A DNA stretch of 40,000 nt from Mesostigma viride (taxonomy: Eukaryota > Streptophyta > Mesostigmatophyceae > Mesostigmatales > Mesostigmataceae): the NCBI GenBank assembly GCA_009746045.1, contig RPFO01000380.1:809704-849703 (forward strand), given 5' to 3'. Below the pieces are notes generated by a model. The model worked only from the letters and a program-made list of their open reading frames with translations. It made no database searches and was not told the DNA's origin. The translations under genes were made by a program, and so were the position numbers. How positions within the stretch are numbered: the stretch's first letter is position 1; each line of letters begins with the position of its first letter. Positions 29,760 to 40,000 of this stretch are shown here, in pieces.

Positions 29760-30720
29760 CTACTTGTCAATCATGCGGGCACTGAGTATGGATTGTCCCT
29801 CAAGCCCGGCATCCTCAAGCAGTGTGTCACATCGGTCCCGGGTTCGGGTCGCGCCGCGTCGTTGCGGGGCACGCACAAGTTTGCCAGTGGGGTGGGACGG
29901 GACAAGGGGACCCTGCCATAGGAGGAGGTGTCTACCTGGTTGGCCAGTCCTAAGCCCGCCCGCAGGGCCCACATCGGTATTCACCTGGTCTGTGCGGGCA
30001 AGATGGCCGGCAAAGAGGAGGCGGCGGTGTCGAATGGTATGGGTGACAGGAGGGAGCTCGCAGTAGAGCTCGGCCCGGGTGCGGCGCTCTTGGTAGCGGA
30101 CACCAAGATGTGATGGAGCATTCGAGTGACGGTGCCGTCAAGCTGCTGGCTCAGTGCCTTGTCCAAGGTCCACGCCTCACACCGTAAAGGAGGATGCTGA
30201 GGACAAGGGCCGTGAACAGAATGAGCTTGCGCCCCTCACTCAGGAAGTGGCTTGTCCAGAACCTGTCGAGGCGGCGGAGGGCCGCCCAGGCCTGTCCAAT
30301 GCGGGTGCTGATGTCGTCGGCCGTGGAGGGGAGCCAGCTGCCAAGGAGCTTGAAGCGAGTCGCCGGGGGGACTGGGCTGCCGTCCAGCAAAAAGAAGAGT
30401 GGGTGGGGCTGTCCCAGCGGGGAAGCCGATGGCCATGACCTCCGTTTTCTTGCTGATCATAAGCCCCACCGCCCACGCTTCCAGTGATAAGCTGTCTAGC
30501 CAGAGTTGGGCGGGCCGCGGACTCCGAGGTCTCCATGAGCGTCGTGTCATCAGCGTAGTTTAAAGCGCTCAGTCTGTCTGTAGGGTGGGTCAACCCCACC
30601 ATAGCTGGCGTAAGCTCCTTGACCTCCAACCGCAGCGGGCTAGCTACATGCACACAAAGCAGACAGATGGCTCCCTGGTGTGCCACTAGCCCACCCGCCG
30701 GCCCTCGTCAATGTCGTTAA
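29760..30720 (-). pseudogene. LINE reverse transcriptase fragment, frameshifted
   Basis: RT palm motif LNYADDTTLMETS at about 30560-30520. In a second frame LSLEAWAVGLMISKKTEVMA (about 30495-30435), then in a third frame FKLLGSWLPSTADDISTRI through LFTALVLSILLYG (about 30355-30175) and WTLDKALSQQLDG. Motif order is that of LINE-type RTs (YxDD, GL.I...KTEVM, F..LGSW, S.LLYG). At least two frameshifts and the missing N-terminal RT motifs and endonuclease make it non-functional. Confidence 0.85.
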
Positions 30721-30790
30721 ATATCAGAAGGCCTACTCTATCCACAATAACACGTGAGACAATGATATATATGTACTCCGTACTGCATTA

Positions 30791-30795
30791 TTACA
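30791..30795 (-). terminator. TGTAA poly(A) signal of the WDR76-like gene
   Basis: TGTAA on the minus strand, 87 nt past the stop at 30882. A perfect 12-bp palindrome, ctctcatgagag, lies beside it at about 30797-30808. Confidence 0.45.
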
Positions 30796-30881
30796 TCCTC
30801 TCATGAGAGCACTAAGCATGCACAACATGGCCCAAGGGTGACTGGCTGGAGCCTTGTGGGTCATGACTAGGCTGACGCCTA

Positions 30882-33800
30882 TTACCGCCACACATGGGCC
30901 CGGCCGCTAGCGGTCCCTCCCACGAAAATGCCCGGCTTGCCGCTGTAGCAAGCGATCCGGGAGGGAATGGCACTCATGAACTCGCTGCGATACGTCACCA
31001 CCACGCGGCCCTTGTCAGCAGACAGTACGTCCATCCCCTGCGCATCAAATAGGACAGCATTAGCTGGTAGATGGTCATAAGCAAGACTGTAAATAAGCAC
31101 AACGTGCTCTTCTTATGCCATTTTGTAGTTACAAGGCATGTAGGCTGTGACGGGGACATAGCAAACAACTTTTCTTTATACTCACAAACAATGAGATCGA
31201 AGATCTCACAGAGCCAAATGGTTTTTGCGAAGGAAAAAGAGCCAATCTAGTATTGTCACATCATGGCATTGGATGCTCCCTACTATACTAGTACACACAC
31301 TGCCAACTGGAAAGCGCACAATGCACCCAATACTAATCGCTAGTACACGATACCGCAACCCCTATAATCTAGGAGGCGGGACATTACCCCCTAAAATCGC
31401 ACAAGAGCGCGCTCCCTAGTCTGGCCTACCACGCCGACCGGCGCCAGCCAAAGTGAAAAATGGCCGAGTGCGCTCTGTCAGCCAAAAGGCTGCGCCGGAT
31501 CGTAAACGGCAGTTTTGGGAGTGTTCTACGAGCTACGTTGGTTGAACGACACGTGGCACTTTTTATAGCATCTCTTACTAGAAGCTCTTAGTAAGAGATA
31601 CTATTAGCGTAGGCTCCAAGTAGGAGTAGTTCAATGATGATTCAACATTTTGGACTGCAGTGCTCCGGCTTCAGGCTGGTTGTTGCTGCGATGGTGGTTT
31701 GCAACTTGCAAGAACGTCAAGCGGAAAAGACGATGCCTGACGCCAGGTCCGGTGTCAGAATCAACAACAACAACCTGACACCGGCCTAAAAGTTGATACG
31801 TCTTCCTAGAATAAATCAATACTTGGTAAGTTTTCGGCGCAAGTTGTAAGTACAGCACGGTCAAAGCTGACTCTCGCACTAAAAATCAAGCGCCGGACCA
31901 CGCTTGCGGGATCACCAGAGCGCACTCCTAGTCCTAAAACCAGGCGCCGGACCGGCGGGAAGAGTGCACTCCTGAAACTTTTCCTTGGCGCCGCCCTCAA
32001 AATTTCGACCGGAGTGCACTCCGCTGCCAAAATTCTGGCGCCGGACACATATTTTTCCCCGTTTTGGGTGCTAGCTCCACGTCCGGAGGTGCCGCGCCGG
32101 ACCAGTGACGGAGTGTGCTGTTTTGCCTGGATGCCCCCCCTCCTTATAATCTTCACTACTGGTGCAAGTCCCTAATGCCCAAGTTGCACACCAACACATG
32201 ATGATCCTCACATCATCCCTAACTAGGCCCTTAACTACCCGGCTACCTGTACCCCTAACTGCCCCTGAATAACCTAACTACCCCTAACTACCCCTTCCCT
32301 ACTTGTGCACGCACCTTGCCCATGTTGCCCACCAGCACATGGTCCTCCCAGTCGGCCCACACGGCACGGAAGGGGGTGATCCACCGCCCCGTGTGGTTGT
32401 TGTGGGCGATGGACCGGTGAGGCTCCTCCACCTCCTCCACGGCCGTGGCAGTGCCCCCTTTCCCCGCCCCCTTGCCGCCCACCGCCTTACCCCCGGCAGA
32501 CCGCTTGGACACGCCCCCTCCCGCGTGCCACAACTTGGCCACTGACAGTATGGCGACCGTGTTGTCGGTGCTGGCGTGGTGGGCATCATGGGCGGCAAGG
32601 TCCCACAAGCAAGCAAAACGACGGGGTTTATTTTAAGATATGAACCAAAAGGAAATGACCCGTGTAGTTAACCCAGGGAATGATCCCAAGTAATTAACCC
32701 AGGTTAGGGGGGGTAGTCTGGGTGGAACAGGTTCTGTACTGAGACCTATGGACAATGTTCGCTGGATGTCTCATTGATAGCATGCGAGAGGCTCTGCGCT
32801 GAGCACTGTCAGCCAGCACCGCGGTTCCACGGAGCAGTGGGCATAAGCCGACAGATCATACCCACGTGTGTCCACGCTACAAGAGCCAGCCACACCGGGA
32901 CGTGCACTTAATTAGAGAATAATTACGCAACCGGCCAACCACCTGGAAAACAACAGAAATGGAAAGAAGAGTGAGAAGCAGGGTAACCCAAGCCAAAGGA
33001 ACAAAGAAAAGAGAATGAGAAGAAGAAGAAGGAAAGAATCAACTCTTACGCTCCCTGCTACACTATTTGTATTGCTTCAGTACCATCCAGGCTACACTAT
33101 CTTAACCACGTTGGAAAACTCACATTATTGCCCAACCCTGACCTACCTCGTGGACACGATCCTCCGGCCCGATGGCGAGAAGAGCGCTCCGTGGCTCGAC
33201 ACGGGATGAGAGTAGGTCCCCACGGGGGTGGTGCTCTTGCCGTGCTTTGCCCCTGCCAGCGCCCGCACATCCCACAGTGACACGTTTCCGCTGGTGGAGG
33301 CGGTGGCCAGGATGTACCAATCCAGCGGCGACACCTGGCGACAGTTCAGAGCACATGGGCGTGGGCACACGGACGTCAATGGTTGGCGAGCATGCAAGCA
33401 GACAAGCAGACGAGCAGACAAGCGGTAACTTGTAAGGCCAGCAAGAAAGAGTGGCATGTTGGCCGCTGGATAGCTGCCTACTTACGTGGCGCTATCCACC
33501 GACGATGCGCCTCAAAAGCAAAGAAGCAACAGTTGCAAGACCTCCTGCCCTACGGCGTGGTTTGTAGGCAGATAGGGGGGCTACAACCAGCGACCGCTAG
33601 GAGCGTCGACCACCCACACGCACACCGACAAACTGGCTTGCTACTTTGAAAACTACGACAGAGCCAGGGTTTCCCCATTATAAGAACCATGACCGACACG
33701 GATCAGATTAGGAAAGAAGCACCAGGTTCAACACAGGAGCATGAGCATGCATGTACGCATGCATGTATTTTTATTATGAATATGCTAAATATCCTGCATG

Positions 33801-36800
33801 AGGATGCCATGCCATGCCATGCCATGCCATGCATACAAGTATGTCTTCCCTGTAAATGCACCAGCGCCACATGTTCAATGCTGCTGTTCAACTTGGAAGC
33901 GCGCTGTAACGGACCATTCACCTACTCAACCACGTATGCTCAAGTATCGCCATTATCGAGAGTGCCTGTCTTCCACTTTCACCTTTGAAGCACACATTTC
34001 TCCGAAAGTACCAGTATTAGTACCAGTGGCCTTCCTTAGCTCCACCGTGTTGGCGATGAAAGCTAGCTCTTATCTAGATGGACAAGCATCATCACCTCAA
34101 CCGTGCTGCCTTTCTTTGGCTCTGGCAGGTCATCCACATACTTTTATACAAACACACCCCGCACAGAGTAACACACCCCGCACACTAGCACCTCACCTCC
34201 TCCGTGTTGGTCTTCTTTGGCTCTGGCAGGTCATCGGCACAATCGTTCACAAACGCACCAATAACAGTCTAACACTATACAGCCTCACCTCCACTGTGTT
34301 GATCTTCTTCTGCTCCAGGTCGTACGTCCCCACGACCGGCTCCCCTGCGCGCGGGTCCACCAGGTGCAGCGCGCCGAAGTCGTCGCCCACAAACAGGCAG
34401 CTGGCGGCGTTGCCTGCGCGCACAGAGGGAGAGACGCAGACACTGTCAATGGCCCAGGTAACTCTCCGCCGTAACCTATTGGGGACCTACTGGGGATGGT
34501 GCCCTAATGCTGGCGATCCAGCTGAAATCCCGGAGGTGCCCAGTCTCCGGTGGGCCATGTCTCAGGTGAGTCGTCCCACTGTGCATACTACTACTGACAC
34601 ACACCCGGTAATGTGCCCCCCCCATAATGGAGGCATGGCCCTAGCTTGCCGGGCACCAACAACGATGCTTCCAAGTGGGCAGTCATGATGATAGTAGTAT
34701 CATGCATTGATTACAAGAAGAATAGCAACATCTGAAACAACATCGATGTAATGTGCCCCCCTTTCCCGCGTTGGGGTTGAGGGCCACTACCCGATACCCT
34801 TCCCAGGAGGCACCGCCCGCCCTGCCAGCTCCTGATGAATTTGTAGTCTTGATGCATTTGAACACCACTTTTCCAACGCTTTATGGATGGAGCAGCAAGT
34901 TGCAAGGTGGCAAAGCAGCCACGAGCTAACAAGAAAGAAATTCTGTCCAGTCCTGGTATTGCTCATACTTACACAGCTGCTGTCCAGGAAAGGGCGCAGG
35001 CCATTCCATGCAAAACGCGCGTACTGTGAGATGCAAAAAGGCACCATATCATCCAAACCACGTCCGCATGCCAAACCCAACTGAATGCGGGACTCACCCT
35101 CCAGAGATCCAGGGCACAGGCTGGTGAACGACTCGCCATCGGTCGACCTGAGCACCTGGACGAGGCGAATTTCGAGAAGCCCACACCAGTATGCACAAGG
35201 AGGGAGACGGCTGAGCTGGCGGCATGTTTGCCCACGCCAACATGCTACCACCGTGGTCATGCAAGGGACACGGTGCTGATCGAGGGGGGTTGAATAATGG
35301 GCGCATCGCTTCCGACTCAAGATCAGTAGTAGCTACAAACCTGATTGCCAGGATCTAATGCACTGGCATACGCGTCCCTCACGCACGATCGGAGACTGAT
35401 ATACTCAGATGATAATACTCAGATGACCGGAGAAAAATACTATGATGCCTGATGATAATGCGATGATGATCGCAGACTGTTGCTGTGATGATGATCAGAG
35501 CCTTATACCATGCGGGAGATAACGTGTGACGTTCGGCAAAATTTAGGCTACTGTACCAGGACAGGTACCATAGCATGACATTCATAAGCACTATCAGAGG
35601 CCTCAATCATTTCACACCAGCTTGCACAGGCTCTTAGTGGCACAGAAATGTCCTTGGGCGCGCTCCAACAGAGCGCTCGCTGCAAAAGGTAAGGCATTTG
35701 TCGAACAAACGCATTGATCTCACAAATGAACAGCACTGCTTGCGAAAAGTGCATGTCCTGCACGGGAAAAAGCATTAACCACACAAACAAAAGCACCAGC
35801 CACACAGCAGATGACATGCCCCACCTCATGGAAGGCCTCCTCCGCCACGTCCATGCAGCGCAGGGAGCCGTCGTAGCTGGTCGTGTACATCTGGGAACCA
35901 ATCGCCAGGTGGCATCGCCAGGTGCAGCGTTCAGATTGAATGCAGACCACCATAGAACCCCCTGACATGGTGTGGCAAAGGATGAGTTCACCTCCACGCA
36001 CTGAAAACAACTAGCTGGAAAATGAAGCACGTGAACTGGGTGCCAGCGCAGGACAAGTATTGGGATGCATCGATACTCCATTTCCCTAGCCATGCAATCG
36101 ATGTAAGGCGTTGCCGGCACCTGCCAATCCCGGAAAGTGCCTTGAACGATGCTGTCTGGCATCAAATTCATCACGATGAAACGTGCTAGCATCAAGGGAG
36201 GAACATCGCGGACTCATCAACCGGCTGGCCCTGGGGCCACCCGTATGACAAGGGAAAGCACACAGCAGCACTGGGCTGGCCCGCATCAGCCCTGCCCCTG
36301 TACCCCCACTTCTTGGACGGCTACCACCGACAACCGGCGTAAGCGGTTGCCCCTCCTTCCCCTTCCTCACTGTAAATGAAAGGATATATACATAGATCCA
36401 ATATTTAAAATGATCACTGCAGTGGTCATGCTTGCGCAACCTTGTGCGCCCGTGAAACCAGAGCTGAAGACAAACTTAAATAAAGCATCAAAAGGCTCGC
36501 ATTCACAGAAGCACACACACACACACAAACCAAAACACACACACACACGCACTCCCTCACCTTAGTAGGGTCATTGCCAGGAAACGCGAATCCAGTGATT
36601 GGCCGGGTATGCGGCTGCAGACAAGGGCCACACAAGTCACACGTCACAATAACAAGTGCATGGCAAGAATCGGGTCAGCACCACCCGTCCATGCTACGAG
36701 GGGACAGACCGCACAGATAGGCACTCCAACCATTGGTGAGCTTATGCTCGTATTATATTTGAAGGGCAAAGGGCCTCAAGGGGAAGGGCAGCCAGCCGGT

Positions 36801-39541
36801 TAGATAGGTTCCTATCTACCGTGGGAATTTTACCCCCCGACCTGAAAAATGACCTAGGAAAATGACGGAATGGGAATAGGGAATAGGAGCTAGGGCCGGT
36901 GGTGCCTATCTAATGTAGGCGTGCGGCACCTAATTAGGGGTACCGGCAGTGTCATATAGGAAAGGGCGGAAGGGGTGTATTGGTGCCAGAATAATTTTGT
37001 GGCATACACCCCTTCCGCAGGCGACTTACCATAGACTTACCGGCCTTATCTTTAAGGCCCTAAACCATACTCCGGTTGTGGAGCTAGCGCAGTACTACGG
37101 GCGGCGGAGGGGAGGGGAGGCGTCCACTTGCAGCTTCCCTCCCGCTCTTTGCTGCCATGCCAGCGGGCTGGAGCTAGTGAACGACTTTCTCAGCTGAAAT
37201 TTATGTTGCGTCAGCTTGCCGCCTTTTATGGGCAGGCACGTACTTGTAATAAACTTGTATATCTGGTTGGTTTCCTCTGGTTGGTTTCCTAACTCCATGG
37301 CCTCCGATGACGACCTAGTATGGCATCATCAGCCTATGTGTGACATCAGCCTATGTGTGACCTATGAATATATGAGATCTAAACGCGATGCCAGCGCAGG
37401 TGTGGATTTCATGGCTACAGGCTAAGTGTCGGCGTGGCCATCCACGAGCGCCCACAACATATATATATATAGAGAGAGATATAGCTAGCCTATAGCAAAC
37501 CTATTATTGCAAGGCAACCTCTCCATTCGTCAGATCCCGATGGTATGGACATGAAGGGTGACAAAGCCTTTATTTCACCACCAGCGCGTGAAACATGGCC
37601 ATCCGCGGGCTGCTGAGTCCACATAAGCGCCGTTGCAAAACACAAAAAGTCAGCGCGTGCAGGGTGGGCTGATCTCCCACCGCCAGCAAAATATACCCCC
37701 GGGAGCTTGGTAACCGGGTGGCTTGTCACCACACAAGCTCGTCCACACTCGACCTCCTCACCAGCTTTACTACGAGGCCGACAACAGCACTACCCGCGTA
37801 TGCCTTTCAGAGCCTATGAACGCTTTCAAGTAGCATGACCAGCAACAGAGCATGACCAGCAACAGAGCATGACCAGCAACAGAGCATAACCAACCACATA
37901 CAAGGTGCGTAAAGGGAGCAGAACCAGGTGCCTTCGATTGTTGCCAGGTGCCTCCTTTCAGCAAGCAGGGGGGGCCCTTCATCTGGTCACCTTCCCCCCC
38001 AAAGCGATTTATCCGTCCAGAGACAATCTATTTTAGGCACATACTGCATACTGCGGTATACGACATTCTACGACTGCGTCGCATCCCTAAAAGCGCCAGA
38101 CTATCTCAAACTGCCAGACAATCCATGCAGTTGGCCCATTCTCATCACCCACCTGGAACGTGTACACCCCATCGGTGCCGCTTCTTTCGCCTGCCACCAC
38201 CTGGTCCACGTCCCAGAGCGCCAGCTGGCCGTTCTTGTCACCGGCCGCCACGACCAGCATATTGACCACCGGCAACGTCACGATGCTGTAGATGCGGTCC
38301 TTGACCACCTGGGTGGGGATAGATACGGAAACATGCATGTGATTATAATTTATATGGTCATGGTGAAAAAATGGTCATCTGCTATAGTGGTCATCTTCCA
38401 TAGATTCAGCAATATCGGACATATTGGCACCCCTCTCCGGTAAAGAGGTTTTTCGCAGTTGGGCTGTTTCGAAACGTTAAGTGAGATGCCTTCGGATCAG
38501 GAGACTCACACAGCCGCGAAATCATGCCAAAGGTCCTATGTTCGATTCCTTGCTGGTAGCTTCTAGGCTTTCTTACTTTCTGTGTTCCGCGGAATCTCAG
38601 ATTTGGGCGGCTAGCGTTTTCACGTTTGTTGCTTTCTGACGACAATGGTGACAAAAGGCTGGCAAGTCGGAGGATGTGACGTTTTGCGGGGAACCCTACC
38701 ACCAAGGACCATCCAGCGCATCTGATGTCATCAACTTTCATCATACCTTAACTCGGCACCGGGCCCATTGACCGTGTCCATGCCACCTCACAGCCGCTCT
38801 ATCCAAAGTTATGTCTGTTAAGCTTAACAGCCAGGCAAAGTCTCAGGTAATGGTACAGATGCTGCAGTACTGCTACTAACCCTGAGGTACTGGGACAGAT
38901 GCTGCGGTGCTACTATAATCCTCCTTGGAATCCATATGGAAGCTACCAGGCGCCTGTGGCAGCAGGCGTACAAGGGACGCGGGCAAAGGGAAGGCAGCCA
39001 TGCTCGAGCATGTGGCCAAAGGTCATCGTGTTGAGCATTGAGCTTTGCTCTTGCTTGACATGTGGCTGCACATGGCGCGCGCTCCATGTCATGGTGTATC
39101 GTGATTGTAGAAACATCTATAAATGGCACAGAAGGACCCCAGTAGAATGCGGCCGCCTACACGACTGGGGGAACTCATCACCAGCACACGCGCACGCCAA
39201 TTGAAAAACCAGCACATTTCCATAAAGCACAACACAAAACAAGACTCATACGTAGCCCAGACATGCCACTTCCTTTCAGTTCATTCTCCACCCTGCCCTG
39301 CAGTGTCGTCCACCATCTCCGCCCACCTGCGCCTAACGTGTAGTCCAACATGCCCACCCACCATGACCTACGGTCAGCTAAAATGATCAAGAGATGGCCA
39401 CTCACTTTGGCCACATCATCCGGAGCCAGTCGCACTTTATGGAAATCCGGCACCTTCCCTTGGTCCCGCACAAACACTTCCTGCCCCAGCGTGCGCAGCC
39501 CCTGGCACAGGCCCTTGACACTGCCCTCCTCCGCGTTGGTG
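30882..39541 (-). CDS. WDR76: WDR76-like WD40-repeat protein, 9 exons seen, N-terminus off window or unresolved
   Basis: Exons in coding order (minus strand): 39541-39406, 38308-38153, 36614-36561, 35890-35825, 35155-35098, 34413-34289, 33334-33147, 32570-32315, 31037-30882 (TAA). All junction phases match; about 397 codons. Landmarks follow WDR76 (DDB2-like propeller) in order: VVKDRIYSIVTLP, LVVAAGDKNGQLALWDVD, HTRPITGFAF, YTTSYDGSLRCMDV, FVGDDFGALHLVDPRAG, ILATASTSGNVSLWDVR, STDNTVAILSV, HNNHTGRWITPFRAVW, FVGGTASGRAHVW. HNN.TGRW..FRAVW is particularly diagnostic. WDR76 proteins act in the nucleus on chromatin and DNA-damage response, often as CUL4-DDB1 receptors; that role here is by homology. 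A Gly/Lys-rich insertion (about 35 residues, GGKAVGGKGAGKGG core) splits one blade in exon 8. The first exon shown starts in phase 2, so more N-terminal exons exist. Confidence 0.93.
31566..31604. repeat. Hairpin with 11-bp perfect arms
   Basis: atctcttacta (31570-31580) and tagtaagagat (31589-31599), 8-bp loop. The arms extend to 16 bp with one mismatch (atag/ctat). Confidence 0.9.
31749..31784. repeat. Hairpin with (CAA)n loop
   Basis: ccggtgtcag (31749-31758) pairs with ctgacaccgg (31775-31784) around a 16-base aatcaacaacaacaac loop. Confidence 0.9.
33805..33832. repeat. 5-bp microsatellite (gccat)n
   Basis: Five tandem gccat units in a WDR76-like gene intron. Confidence 0.95.
34040..34330 (-). 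repeat. About 95-bp tandem copies of an exon end with its donor
   Basis: The end of the WDR76-like exon 34413-34289 (gacctggagcagaagaag...gtggag|gtgagg) is echoed at boundaries 34197 (GAG|gtgagg) and 34096 (GAG|gtgatg), and weakly at about 34040. Shared plus-strand blocks are tcacctc, cgtgttg, cttctttggctctggcaggt. Confidence 0.75.
36521..36551. repeat. CA microsatellite
   Basis: Two runs of ca joined by aaccaaaa, just inside the intron after the exon 36614-36561. Confidence 0.9.
36966..37018. repeat. Hairpin with 14-bp perfect arms
   Basis: gcggaaggggtgta (36966-36979) pairs with tacaccccttccgc (37005-37018). Inner tgcca/tggca can extend the stem after a 4-base bulge. Confidence 0.92.
37837..37890. 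repeat. 19-bp tandem repeat, three copies
   Basis: gcatgaccagcaacaga repeated, third unit diverging at gcataacc. Intron of the WDR76-like gene. Confidence 0.9.
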
Positions 39542-39984
39542 CTGGCATGTGAAGGGGGTGCGATGGGGAGGGCCATGGGGTGGGATGCGATGGGATGGGG
39601 AGCAGCACCGGCCAGGAATCAGGCCCATGTGCAGCAATGCCATCATGCGATGTGGGCCAAACACCAGCACCAAAAGCGACAAAATGACAAAAGCTACGGA
39701 GGCCGGGGAATCCCTGGACGATGTGGTGCACACCTACGTGTACGCACACAAAAGTCTACGTGTAAAATAATTAATTGATTAATGTACATGCTAATCAATC
39801 AATGCTGTGGTGCTCATGCGTAGTCTTCTGCATTGCCCCAAACCCTCATCCCCATCGCATGTCATGCCCATGCGGTAGCCAGATTAGGGCTCTCTCCTAC
39901 AGTTGTGCATGTGCAAAGGACTTTGGCTTATTTTTGTGCTTACGACCGTACGTGCATTTCTGGTCGCCAAGCTTATGCCTACAC

Positions 39985-40000
39985 CTTGCAGGTGCCCGTG
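39985..40000 (-). CDS. Possible further WDR76-like exon, cut by the window edge
   Basis: On the minus strand the last 16 bases end GCAAG|gtgtag, a possible donor. Its terminal AG would complete an AGC codon with the C that opens the exon at 39541. Too short to identify. Confidence 0.25.

Larger units (their letters stand above)
28776..30760 (-). mobile_element. Decayed non-LTR retrotransposon (LINE), minus strand
   Basis: Order on the minus strand: reverse transcriptase remnants (about 30720-30110), carboxy-terminal region (to about 29760), 3' untranslated part homologous to 27089-27467 (29740-29430), then a tetranucleotide tail. The 5' end is not definable by eye. It lies just past the 3' end of the WDR76-like gene, in the same orientation. 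Confidence 0.75.
31405..32125. repeat. Degenerate 60-70-bp array with palindromic GGCGCC and GGAGTGCACTCC cores
   Basis: Repeated blocks gcgccgga(cc) alternate with gagtgcactcc or gagcgcactcc (31405-31490, then 31890-32125). The 12-mer ggagtgcactcc near 32010-32021 is a perfect palindrome. Lies in the last intron of the WDR76-like gene. Confidence 0.7.

Noticed and set aside
29815-29860. tRNA T-arm-like cccgggttcgggtcg
   Set aside because: It lies in the LINE coding remnant and no cloverleaf can be drawn around it.
38480-38570. tRNA-like B box (tgttcgattcc)
   Set aside because: The flanking five bases do not form a T-stem, and no acceptor stem or A box fits.

Overview
This is nuclear DNA from an intron-rich eukaryote, most likely a green alga (Viridiplantae). 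I see three protein-coding genes broken into short exons with GT-AG introns, very long simple repeats and minisatellites, and a decayed LINE. There are no bacterial-style operons, ribosome binding sites or rRNA. The green-lineage call rests on two things. The homogentisate dioxygenase exons resemble plant versions more than animal ones ([27 protein letters not shown] and GASLHSC are plant-like). Also, TGTAA, the usual chlorophyte poly(A) signal, lies 34 nt and 87 nt past the two stop codons in the window. No species is named.

Layout. (1) 460-6412, minus strand: eight exons of homogentisate 1,2-dioxygenase (tyrosine catabolism); the last C-terminal exon(s) lie off the left edge. (2) 6413-7352: divergent intergenic region with a 64-bp tandem duplication. 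(3) 7353-25737, plus strand: one gene of about 15 exons over 18 kb. It joins an N-terminal nucleotidyltransferase fold to a C-terminal JmjC/cupin-8 oxygenase domain, and its introns hold most of the repeats in the window. (4) 25738-30881: intergenic region between convergent genes, holding two inverted copies of a LINE 3' end. One copy has a decayed reverse transcriptase and a 650-bp tetranucleotide tail. (5) 30882-39541 and probably beyond the right edge, minus strand: a WDR76-like WD40 gene.

The exon models come from splice-site reading: every exon given has matching phases with its neighbours, except one junction (exon 5/6 of the fusion gene). The three genes have no obvious shared pathway. 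The most notable features are the nucleotidyltransferase-JmjC fusion and a recurring pattern in which the end of an exon plus its 5' splice site is copied in tandem into the following intron, in all three genes.
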